From: an uncultured Sphingomonas sp.
GTDB taxonomy: Bacteria; Pseudomonadota; Alphaproteobacteria; Sphingomonadales; Sphingomonadaceae
NCBI RefSeq assembly: GCF_946477935.1
Contig: NZ_CAMLAC010000013.1
Coordinates: 1 to 35,009 of the forward strand
Direction: 5' to 3'
Length of the DNA: 35,009 nt
Part shown: positions 20,001 through 27,384 of the stretch, piece by piece
Layout: each line of letters opens with the position of its first letter
Numbering within the stretch: the first letter of the stretch is position 1
Made by a program: the position numbers and the translations under genes
The notes under the pieces: model-generated
Told to the model about the DNA's origin: nothing
Seen by the model: the letters and a program-made list of their open reading frames with translations, nothing else
Databases searched by the model: none

Positions 20001-20812
20001 TAATCGCGCTGCCGGGCGACATGCGCCGGCACGCGCTCGTGATGCTAGGATTCCAGATCAATTGGCTGTTCGCCATTGCCCCTGACTGGACCAACGCAAA
20101 TCTGCTTACTGTGGTAGATGACGAGGGCGATGATGGCGACGCGCTGTGGGACGGCATCCTCTGGGCGGCCCGGGCGCCGAGCCGAACGCTTTACGAGCGC
20201 CTGAAGCCGGGACTTCTCGCTCGGGCCATGTCGCCCATGCGACGCCGCGCCGAAGCCAATGTCATCGGCGGCTTCCTACTGATTGGCTGGGGCGGCGATC
20301 CCGATGCCGATCCGCCCGCGCAACTCGTCACCAGCGCAGAGCTGCGCGAGATCCTCGTTGAGAGCGATGATGATCTGCGCGGACAGATTCTGTGGCATCT
20401 TGAGCATTGGTCAGCGGACCACGAGGCCAAGTGGCGTGCGCGCCTCGTCAGGTTCCTAATCGACGTCTGGCCCAATCACCGGGCCCTCCGGACCCCGGAG
20501 ATATCCACCCGCCTCGTCGATCTCGCTTTGGCTAGCGGCGATCTTTTCCCGCAGGTCGTGCAGGCGATCTTGCCGCGGCTGGTGCCGGTGCGAGGCGGAA
20601 TGCTGCGTGGACTAACGCTTCGCTCGGAGGTCGGAAGCCATCCCGCGCTGGTTTATCCCGCCGCGATGCTCGACCTTCTCTGGGCGACCCTCGCCGAGGA
20701 TGCGACGCTATGGCCGTATAAGATTGAAGAGGTGCTGGACGTGCTTTCCGGCAGGCAGGAAACCCTAGCCGACCCCCGGCTATCGGAATTGCGTCGTCGA
20801 CGCGCTGGCTAA
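17015..20812 (+). CDS. Large SIR2-like NADase/deacetylase-fold protein, candidate anti-phage effector
   Basis: 1265 aa; N-term DVIFFCGAGVSRHRAGLPDF, VTTNFDLLFE, GIVHLHG, FVGYGADDPP are SIR2 signature motifs; long C-terminal region with no recognised domain; starts 9 bp after PIN-like stop. Confidence 0.82.
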   Translation: MRFLANGPSIPDDLLIARDAGDVIFFCGAGVSRHRAGLPDFLKLGGDVIDLLGAGDKSLARKLFRRINELDPIDGVGGLIATDRIFSLLEREFEQRDVRNAVARAIKPADDPDLSAHRTLIDLSSGRDGTVRLVTTNFDLLFEAAAPGLACSGPPVLPDPRSAGFGGIVHLHGRVDADYLGPGDEEFIVSSADFGRAYLSDGWATRFMQSLLARFQIVFVGYGADDPPVQYLLEALNLHAGNRSRLFAFQPGSNADDAALWEHRGVRAIPFDSSQGYDPLWDSLAAWAERARDVDGWYARLIDIASAGPAELDPHLRGQIAHMLSTREGARRVSIAETPLPASWLLALDPRQRFDKPGLIDPYGESGERIDPYEKLALDFDTPPQPVDEDDAFRDRKVPDDTWSAFAPTRFDQEDVQETGFGDFYGHRANLAGPLSTRLHHLGIWFHRVAHQPVALWWAAANGPLHPRIVEMIEAWLRQDPDRWPDDIRRGWRFLIASWSDRRVEPDQGYFELSQRVAREGWSEARVRDYAALFRPRLKVDRKFGVPHPLSWSDSDRPNPLVAYDVDYPHPYELLTIPDDQLAYATTRFRENLDLARSIEAEISGHDHVHMETTRPDDGAPPIAYDSYGLTGPIALFLQLMEQLVEVSPELARSEIARWPTDDQYIFGRLRIWAASNPIVPPGEAADILLGFPDHTFWSSEQQRDLLYAIRDRWPDFATEDRTRFEHRILTTTFPWSDRTRGGKARAAAHYRLDRLHWLSRHDVAFSFDVEAEMAALRPIAEGWSERSGEEAADSHAPVVRTIDTDADPRVLEQVPISEVLERARQAGQSDFFDFVERRPFNGLAEQKPARALAVLTDAARKGEVPVSFWSAFLYAETRKHDSIRLTQAIAGRLASLSPDALSTIAYPAAEWLQGLGERLFAELAAVLDCLWDPLMAALPLRDDDRKHRVDSSWANDALNAPAGKLASLLMKDPSTKGLPFGQGFPEDWTRRHEQLIALPGDMRRHALVMLGFQINWLFAIAPDWTNANLLTVVDDEGDDGDALWDGILWAARAPSRTLYERLKPGLLARAMSPMRRRAEANVIGGFLLIGWGGDPDADPPAQLVTSAELREILVESDDDLRGQILWHLEHWSADHEAKWRARLVRFLIDVWPNHRALRTPEISTRLVDLALASGDLFPQVVQAILPRLVPVRGGMLRGLTLRSEVGSHPALVYPAAMLDLLWATLAEDATLWPYKIEEVLDVLSGRQETLADPRLSELRRRRAG

Positions 20813-20849
20813 TGGCGCTGCCCGTTTTGTCATTGGCAGCCTATTCAGA

Positions 20850-21611
20850 CTATCGCGGTGGCGGTGGAAGCGGGGCGGACATCAGCGGCTCGAAGTATCG
20901 GTCACAACCCGTCAGGCTTTCGAAGTCTGGATCATCGAATGTTACGATCCGACAGATGTGATTCGCCGGAATAGCCGCAAGCGCCCGATCGTGCGGCACC
21001 CCATCATAGGGGTGGCCAGCACGCCAAGCACAGAACTGGCGAGCGAAGTGGGATTCGTAACCCAAGCTGTCTTGGAAAAATGTGAAGGGAATTGCCGCTT
21101 CGACAACCGAACTCACCCCCACCGAACGCAGGACGGGCCCGAGGTCGGGGTCCCGGTCAATCGCGGCATAGAGTGCCTCTCCACCCCAGAACCGAAGAAA
21201 ATCCTCGACGCCGTCATCGTTGCACGGACGCGTGAAGAGGAACCAGATCCGTCCAGCCCGCGTCGGTGAGTGCGCTTGGTGACGAAGCCGGAATTGCGCG
21301 GCAATCTCCGACGTAAACGCGCCCGACGACACCGCCGCATCGATCCTTCTCATCAAGCTGTCGGCGCTTGGAAGATCCATTCCTTCCGCCAGAATGGACA
21401 CCCGCTCATGGACCATCAGACGGCTGCAATGCCACGCCAGAACGTCGTGTGGCCGCAGCAGCTCGCCCAGTCGCTCGACCACCCGGTCATACTGAAATCC
21501 GGTGGCGAAGCGCCGCGTAGTCGCCCAATCGTCCAGAAGATCGAGATGCTCGTCAAGGAGAGTGATAACCGTTGGCGGCCAACTTTCCGGGTGATCGTAG
21601 TCAACCAGCAC
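20850..21611 (-). CDS. Hypothetical protein; weak resemblance to ADP-ribosyltransferase-like start motif
   Basis: 253 aa; VLAWHCSRLMVHERVSILAEGM resembles the H-x-[ST]-R...IL..G pattern of ART-like families; assignment speculative. Confidence 0.5.
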   Translation of the reverse strand: MLVDYDHPESWPPTVITLLDEHLDLLDDWATTRRFATGFQYDRVVERLGELLRPHDVLAWHCSRLMVHERVSILAEGMDLPSADSLMRRIDAAVSSGAFTSEIAAQFRLRHQAHSPTRAGRIWFLFTRPCNDDGVEDFLRFWGGEALYAAIDRDPDLGPVLRSVGVSSVVEAAIPFTFFQDSLGYESHFARQFCAWRAGHPYDGVPHDRALAAIPANHICRIVTFDDPDFESLTGCDRYFEPLMSAPLPPPPR

Positions 21612-21679
21612 GGTTCGCCTTCACGTCTCAAGCAACCGCCGAGGAGGATCTGCGGGTCCAGATAGGGCACTAGGCGCGG

Positions 21680-22300
21680 TCATCGGCCTCGCGCCGCCTT
21701 GATCTCTTCCACCAGCCGATCCAGCGTGCTCCTCGCCGCATGGATACGATCGATCGCTAAGCCAAGCGGCTCGAGCGCAGCTTCCAGGTCTTCTTCCTCA
21801 AACCCCGCGCTCAGCGCTTCCTTGCTAACCGGGATCGTGAGAGCGACATCGCCGGTCTTGATATCACAGCGGAACCCTCGATCGACGAGCTCGTCGATCA
21901 GGGGTCCTTGCGACCTCAACAGCGCCTTCCAGTCGCGCTGGCCAAGGGCATCCGTGCTCGCCGCGAACCGGATACCAGCGCCAGCGAAGCCCGCGATCGT
22001 GCCGATCCAAGTCTCGGGCTCATGACCATCCAGGCAGGACACTGTGTCCAACACGAACGAGAGGTAGCAGTCATTCTCGTCTGATTCCGGCATGCGCCAA
22101 TCCTCGGGCGCGAACCATTGCGTCTCGTCAAAATCAGCCGGTGCCTCACCCGCCCAGCCTAGCGCACGCCGCTTGTCGTCGAGCAGGGCTGCGACGGCTT
22201 TCGCAAGCATGGGCTGCATCGTGCTGTGAGCGTATCGAAGGGCGGCCTCGAGCTCATCGATGTGGGTCACGATGACAGCGCCTACGGCGGGCTCCGGCAT
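21680..22300 (-). CDS. Hypothetical protein in coupled operon
   Basis: 206 aa acidic/alpha-beta protein, 12 bp downstream of the nuclease gene stop. Confidence 0.55.
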   Translation of the reverse strand: MPEPAVGAVIVTHIDELEAALRYAHSTMQPMLAKAVAALLDDKRRALGWAGEAPADFDETQWFAPEDWRMPESDENDCYLSFVLDTVSCLDGHEPETWIGTIAGFAGAGIRFAASTDALGQRDWKALLRSQGPLIDELVDRGFRCDIKTGDVALTIPVSKEALSAGFEEEDLEAALEPLGLAIDRIHAARSTLDRLVEEIKAARGR

Positions 22301-22312
22301 GATCAGTTCCTC

Positions 22313-23008
22313 TTAAAACGCTTGGACATGCGCGCCGAACGCGGCAATCATTTGCTGTACAAAGGACCGACCGACGACCGACGCACCGGCTGCCGTGGAA
22401 GCGGCGCGTGCAACGTCAGACCAGCTTGTCGATGACACGTCCGGCACGTTGGGCGAGAACGGCGCCAGCAACACGATCCGTGCCGATCGCTTCTGCAACT
22501 CAGCCCTCCGAAACACCGACGCCTTGTATCGATCGAGCTGATCGCGGCCGAGGCCGGCATGTATCTTCACCTCGATGCCGATCAGATGGACGCTAGTCTC
22601 GATGATCAGGTCTACCCGGTCGGCAGCATCCCCCATCGGACAGACTTCAGTCTCGACACGGTACCCCGTCCCCAGCGCCTCGAACCAATCCGTCGTTGGC
22701 AGCGCGGCGCGAAGATAGTGCGCCAGGAACATACTCGACGTCTCGCCCCCGAACTCGGTCATCCAGAGCCCGGCCAGCGCGCCCGCATTACGCACCTCAT
22801 CATGGCCCAAGCCCGCTAGCGACCAGGGATTGATGAGACCGCCCCGCGCCTTGGCGGTAGCGAGCGGGGCCCTCAGCGACTGGAAGGCAGATTGCAGGTC
22901 GCCGAGCGCGTAGAATTGCTTTGGGGCGCGAGGCTGACCAGTTGGCAACACGGCACGAAGAGCCAGGAAGGCGGCCTCGAGTGCATGAGCTTGAAGACCG
23001 TCAGCCAT
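22313..23008 (-). CDS. PD-(D/E)XK nuclease-superfamily protein
   Basis: ATG at 23008; GDAADRVDLIIETSVHLIGIEVKIHAGLGRDQLDRYK shows D-x12-ExK-...QL.RY core. Confidence 0.75.
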   Translation of the reverse strand: MADGLQAHALEAAFLALRAVLPTGQPRAPKQFYALGDLQSAFQSLRAPLATAKARGGLINPWSLAGLGHDEVRNAGALAGLWMTEFGGETSSMFLAHYLRAALPTTDWFEALGTGYRVETEVCPMGDAADRVDLIIETSVHLIGIEVKIHAGLGRDQLDRYKASVFRRAELQKRSARIVLLAPFSPNVPDVSSTSWSDVARAASTAAGASVVGRSFVQQMIAAFGAHVQAF

Positions 23009-23801
23009 ATTGAGCTCTTGCGCGGGCTTCGGCCGCCGCGACAACTTCTCGCACCAGGACTGCGGGCCATACGCGACCGAGTTGGGCGTCGGACGGGTCG
23101 TTGGTGTGAAACCGGCCCGAGTAGATGCCGATGAAGTTGACTGCGCCGTCCCCAGCTTCGATGCGGCCGTGCCCGTCCTCCAGCTCGATTTCGCCATGCG
23201 CTCTCTGGATGACCGGCGACCCCGACATGCCCGGCCGCGACGCAGTGTCCACGATCAGATATCGCTGGTGCTTGCTCGCGGTGAAGAACGGCTCACTTGC
23301 GAACGTTGCCTGTTTCCACACCGGCAGCCCGATGCCGAGGCGACCGAACGGATAGCCGAGGATGAAGATCGGCATTCCGATCCGCTGCTTGAGTGCCACG
23401 GTGCGCACGACGTTCATCGGCATTACCGAGGCTTCGCCAGGCGGCGGCAAATCCACGTCCAGAGCTGCGACGTCGACAGCGCGACCGTGTTGGGGATGCT
23501 CGACCCAAAGCGGCGCTTCGTCCGCGTCGATGGTCGGCACCCGAACGATCAGCGGCGGTCGATCCCGATCGTTCAAGGGGACGTGCACCCGCAGGTGATC
23601 CGGAATGCCGCCCTTCCTATGCGTGACCTCGTTAGTCTCGTTGTTGCGGCCGGAGACGACGTGCCAATTGGTCAGCAGGGACAGACGTCCGTCGAGCCGC
23701 AGCCACGGGAACGCCGTCGCACCTCCAAGAAGCTGTTCGCCGAAGAACGCCTCGACGTACAAGGGTACCAGCGAGCAGGTGTCGATCCCGGGCGCCGTCA
23801 C
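23001..23801 (-). CDS. Trypsin-like serine protease
   Basis: GTG start 23801; LLTNWHVVSG (His), AVDVAALDV (Asp), SRPGMSGSPV (Ser) catalytic triad; no signal peptide evident. Confidence 0.82.
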   Translation of the reverse strand: MTAPGIDTCSLVPLYVEAFFGEQLLGGATAFPWLRLDGRLSLLTNWHVVSGRNNETNEVTHRKGGIPDHLRVHVPLNDRDRPPLIVRVPTIDADEAPLWVEHPQHGRAVDVAALDVDLPPPGEASVMPMNVVRTVALKQRIGMPIFILGYPFGRLGIGLPVWKQATFASEPFFTASKHQRYLIVDTASRPGMSGSPVIQRAHGEIELEDGHGRIEAGDGAVNFIGIYSGRFHTNDPSDAQLGRVWPAVLVREVVAAAEARARAQYG

Positions 23802-25033
23802 TTCAATCTCTCCAGAAGGCGGCCAACAGCACCGGCCTCGGCCGCGAGGTTACGGTTGTAGGCAAGTGGCATGCGCGGGCTCTTCCACCGCAAGGCGTCC
23901 ATGATCCCGGCAAGATCCTCACCGCTCGCGAACAGGTCCTGGTTCAGGCCGACCCGGGTCGAGTGCGCGCTCACTCCCTTCAGCAACCGCACGATATCGT
24001 CAGCGGTAAGATCGGCTAGCGCGCCGCTGTCGAATGCGCGTTGGATCATCGCCCGGTAGATGGGTCCGATGGAGGCGGGGTGAAGCGCGACGGAGCCGAT
24101 GTCATACTCGGTGCGAGCCGGCACTGCCGGCCGCGACAGCGTCTTGCGCAGGTCCCAGGTCTCCCGTGCCGTTATGCTGTCGATGCTCCGTCCCTTCACC
24201 GCAACCCGCGCCTTGTAACGCCGAACCTGCACGCGACGGAACAGCGGCCCTTGGCCTATGCCCGCTGCCTCGGCCCAGGCAGCGATTGCGCGTACCGATC
24301 GCGGGCTGAGGAATGCTGTCGCCCCCTCCCCTTCCTGATCGCCCTTGCTCCGCGGAATCACCAGCAGCCGCGCCTCGGGATCGAGCGCCTCCTGGATATG
24401 CTCGACCTCGATCGCGACCAGTTCGGAAGCGCGCAGGCCAGTGTCGTAAGCTACCGAAAGCAGCGCACGGTCGCGCAACCCCGGCAAATCGTCTGCGCAT
24501 GCCTCCAGAAGCCCCCTGATGTTGATCCCACGGGGTTTATCGCGCTCGATGTCTCGTACCGGCCCCTTGAAGCGCAGCGGGCGTGCCTGCGCCTGCGCGG
24601 TCCCCTTCTCCCGACGAATGGCGCGAAGTCGCAGCTTGACCAGCTCAGCCTGGGTCGGGTCCTTAAGGTCGAGCAGCTGGTGGATCTTGGCGATCGACGC
24701 CTTGTAGCGCGCCAGCGAAGCTGGCCGGCTGCCATTCCCGGCCCGCGCGTCGAGATAGTCGGCCACGGTTTCCGCAGCCGCTGGCACTGCGATCCGGTTG
24801 GCACGCCGGCACCACGCATCGAAGGCTTCGACATCGGATTTAAGCGCACGAATGCTGTGAGGTGACGAGGCCGCCTGATACGCCTTGATCAGCCCCTCGT
24901 TGATGACGATGCGGGCGCCGGCGCGCATTTGGACGATGGTCCAAGCGAGATCGTCCCCCGCCCCTGCCAGAGGGATACTCAGCGCCGTCGTCGTTGCGCC
25001 TATAGGCTTGGCGTCCTCAGACGGCGTCACCAT
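23798..25033 (-). CDS. Tyrosine recombinase/integrase
   Basis: 411 aa; SAM-like N-term, ALLSVAYDTGLRASELVAIE (Arg I), SAHSTRVGLNQDL (HxxR), RWKSPRMPLAYNR (W...Y): catalytic residues intact. Confidence 0.9.
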   Translation of the reverse strand: MVTPSEDAKPIGATTTALSIPLAGAGDDLAWTIVQMRAGARIVINEGLIKAYQAASSPHSIRALKSDVEAFDAWCRRANRIAVPAAAETVADYLDARAGNGSRPASLARYKASIAKIHQLLDLKDPTQAELVKLRLRAIRREKGTAQAQARPLRFKGPVRDIERDKPRGINIRGLLEACADDLPGLRDRALLSVAYDTGLRASELVAIEVEHIQEALDPEARLLVIPRSKGDQEGEGATAFLSPRSVRAIAAWAEAAGIGQGPLFRRVQVRRYKARVAVKGRSIDSITARETWDLRKTLSRPAVPARTEYDIGSVALHPASIGPIYRAMIQRAFDSGALADLTADDIVRLLKGVSAHSTRVGLNQDLFASGEDLAGIMDALRWKSPRMPLAYNRNLAAEAGAVGRLLERLK

Positions 25034-26283
25034 GGCTTCGCCATCTCGATAATCTGCTCAAGGGTGAACGGCTCCAACCCGTAGACCGCCGCCAATCCGT
25101 TGAACGCCTCCACGGCCACGCGCCGGATATCGGCCTCGTCGATCGAGGTAAGCGACGCAGCATACTCATAAGCGAGCTCGACGGCGGCATAGCCCTCGTC
25201 ATCGAACTGGAATGGGCCACGTGGCCACCAGCTATCTGTGAGGTTGGCGATACCGAGGCGGATGTGGAGCGGGAACGAACCGCCGTGCGCAAGGGCAAGC
25301 GCGCAGTTGCGCTCCAGAAAGTTCACCCACTGCTTGAAGAAATATCCGGTCGCTAGCGTGATCCGCTCGCCTTCGCGCTGGAAGAGAAAGCCCCCGCCTA
25401 CACCCCAGATTTCACCGGTCTTCTCGAACCATTGCGTGAGCGCACGGGTTGGATCGACGTCCCCTTCCGGCGTACCTGGCCAGTAAACCATGACGCCGCC
25501 TTGGCTCGCACCGTAGTTGAACGAATTGGCACGCGCGAGCAGTGCAGGATGACCCATATGCTCGGCTAGGGCGCGCCTAGCTCCCGGCTTTGCGGCCCAT
25601 TTCGAGGGGATGATGCGCGCGTAGCCGGGGAATTGCTGCTTCCACATGACCTTGCGGCTGCCATGGCTGCTCGTCACGATCTGCGGGACGTCTCGATCAA
25701 ACCAGAGGTCAAGGTCGCCGGCAAAATGCGGCTGCCACTGCACCGCTTCGGGCGGTGGCGCTGGGATCTGTTCAAGCGACAGCTTCAGCGCAGTCGCCAG
25801 CTGCCTGGTGAGCTCCCCGCGCACGCGCCGCAATTCGCCTGTATCGGCGCCCTCGGACAGATGAAACGCGATCGGGCCGCGCCTCCCCCGCATGTCGAAC
25901 GGCAGCTTGTCGAGCGTCGCGCCGGGGAATGCCGTGTTCCAGACCTGAATGACGCGAGAGTCGGTGAGCGCCCGGTTGGCGTAGCCCAACTCAAGCAGCA
26001 CGTTGGGATTGGCGCAGGCCTTCCCGGTCGCTGAGACGGCGATCGGCGTTACATCTCCGACGAACACCGCCGCGGCATCGATCTTCCGTAGAATGGTCGC
26101 GACGATATCGGGGGTTCCGGCGACGCCCTGGGTGTCGGATGTCAGGCTCGGCCGATCGGCTTCTTCGACCTCAGCCGATACGAGCGCGATCGCGGCGTCG
26201 AGCGCGAAGCGGATCAGCTCGCGCGTGACCCGCCCGTCGAGATCGCTTTGCCACGACCAGAAGACCGTCTTTTCCGCGCTCAA
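25027..26283 (-). CDS. TIR-like-domain protein
   Basis: 418 aa; TVFWSWQSDLDGRVTRELI, SDTQGVAGTPDIVATILRKIDAAAVFVGDVTPI, NPNVLLELGYANR are TIR-like/SEFIR-like motifs with conserved Glu; large unassigned C-terminus. Confidence 0.65.
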   Translation of the reverse strand: MSAEKTVFWSWQSDLDGRVTRELIRFALDAAIALVSAEVEEADRPSLTSDTQGVAGTPDIVATILRKIDAAAVFVGDVTPIAVSATGKACANPNVLLELGYANRALTDSRVIQVWNTAFPGATLDKLPFDMRGRRGPIAFHLSEGADTGELRRVRGELTRQLATALKLSLEQIPAPPPEAVQWQPHFAGDLDLWFDRDVPQIVTSSHGSRKVMWKQQFPGYARIIPSKWAAKPGARRALAEHMGHPALLARANSFNYGASQGGVMVYWPGTPEGDVDPTRALTQWFEKTGEIWGVGGGFLFQREGERITLATGYFFKQWVNFLERNCALALAHGGSFPLHIRLGIANLTDSWWPRGPFQFDDEGYAAVELAYEYAASLTSIDEADIRRVAVEAFNGLAAVYGLEPFTLEQIIEMAKPW

Positions 26284-26391
26284 CCGCCCTGCCCCCTCAG
26301 CCCAGCTTGTAACGCACCTTATAAAGAATGGTCAATTCCGCTTGTGCGATAACTGCAATTATCAAAGGTTCACATAACGAAGGGTACGGAC

Positions 26392-26422
26392 GAGGAAACC
26401 AACTGCTGACTTTGGTTTCTTC
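26392..26422. promoter_or_regulatory. Inverted repeat upstream of DUF1612-like gene
   Basis: gaggaaaccaa-N9-ttggtttcttc, 11-bp arms with one mismatch, in divergent intergenic region between TIR operon and the + strand gene. Confidence 0.5.
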
Positions 26423-26442
26423 GCGTGGCATCGTCGTCGCCC

Positions 26443-27384
26443 ATGACCCGCGACGACAACCCGCGCGCCGATGACGCATTGCTTTTGCTGGGGCGCCTAG
26501 ACGGCCGCTTGCAGGGTAGCACATGCGCAGACATCTTTCTCGCCCGTTCGCGTCTGGAGGGCGCATCTGCCCTCGCCGGCCTCGCCGGCGTGCCAATCGC
26601 AGTGAGAGACCTGCAGGACTGGATCGCGGGCCGCGCACCCCCTCCCCGCTCGTCGGAGGGCCTCAACGATCCGATCTCGGTTGCGGCCATCTTCCACATT
26701 GCTCTCAGCCGCGATGAGGATCTCAGCGACCCGCTCGCCCGCGCGACGCTGAATGCGCTGCGTTCGGTCTTGGACGATCGCGCTGAGGCGGAAACCTATG
26801 CGACGTCGGACCTCGCCCATTTCGGTCCACTTTGGCGGAAGGTGCGGGCGGCGGCAGACGCCCCCTTCCCTACCGGCGACATCCTCGGCGTCGCGGAACG
26901 GGTCTTCGAGCTGGCCGCATCCACCGAGCCAGCGCCCACAAGCGGATGGGATGTGGTTAGCCTCGATGGCCGGACGCTCAACCTTCCACCGCGCGATCGC
27001 GATCGAAACTGGCTGATAGCGGTCGCGGTGCCACGGATGCTCTACCGCGCCGGCTTCACCACGCAGGTCATCCCTTCTTGTATCCTGCTGCCAAAGTACC
27101 TGCCCCCCTCCCCTGTCGAACTCGCTACGCTGATGGTCCGGGCGATTGGCCGAACGGCTCTGACGGGGCTTCGGGAATTGGATTCCCTCGAACGTGCGGC
27201 GGCGCGCATCCAATTGGATCTTCAGGTCACGAAGCGGAGCAAGGCTCCCCTGCTCGCTCGGCTCCAGCTCTCCTACCCAGGACTTCAGCCTGCCGCGGTC
27301 GCGCGCCTGCTGAAGGTCACACCCCAAGGTGCCCGCAAGCTCCTGGCGTCGGCCTCGTTCGGGTCACGCCCAGTGCTGATCTAG
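26443..27384 (+). CDS. DUF1612/RHE_PE00001-like plasmid protein with C-terminal HTH
   Basis: ATG 26443 (or GTG 26425); N-term ADDALLLLGRLDGRLQ...ARSRLEGASALAGLAGVPIAVRDLQDW and C-term LLKVTPQGARKLLA HTH. Confidence 0.5.
   Translation: MTRDDNPRADDALLLLGRLDGRLQGSTCADIFLARSRLEGASALAGLAGVPIAVRDLQDWIAGRAPPPRSSEGLNDPISVAAIFHIALSRDEDLSDPLARATLNALRSVLDDRAEAETYATSDLAHFGPLWRKVRAAADAPFPTGDILGVAERVFELAASTEPAPTSGWDVVSLDGRTLNLPPRDRDRNWLIAVAVPRMLYRAGFTTQVIPSCILLPKYLPPSPVELATLMVRAIGRTALTGLRELDSLERAAARIQLDLQVTKRSKAPLLARLQLSYPGLQPAAVARLLKVTPQGARKLLASASFGSRPVLI

Noticed and set aside
23010-23861. 283-aa + strand ORF
   Set aside because: Antisense to the trypsin-like protease whose catalytic triad is clear
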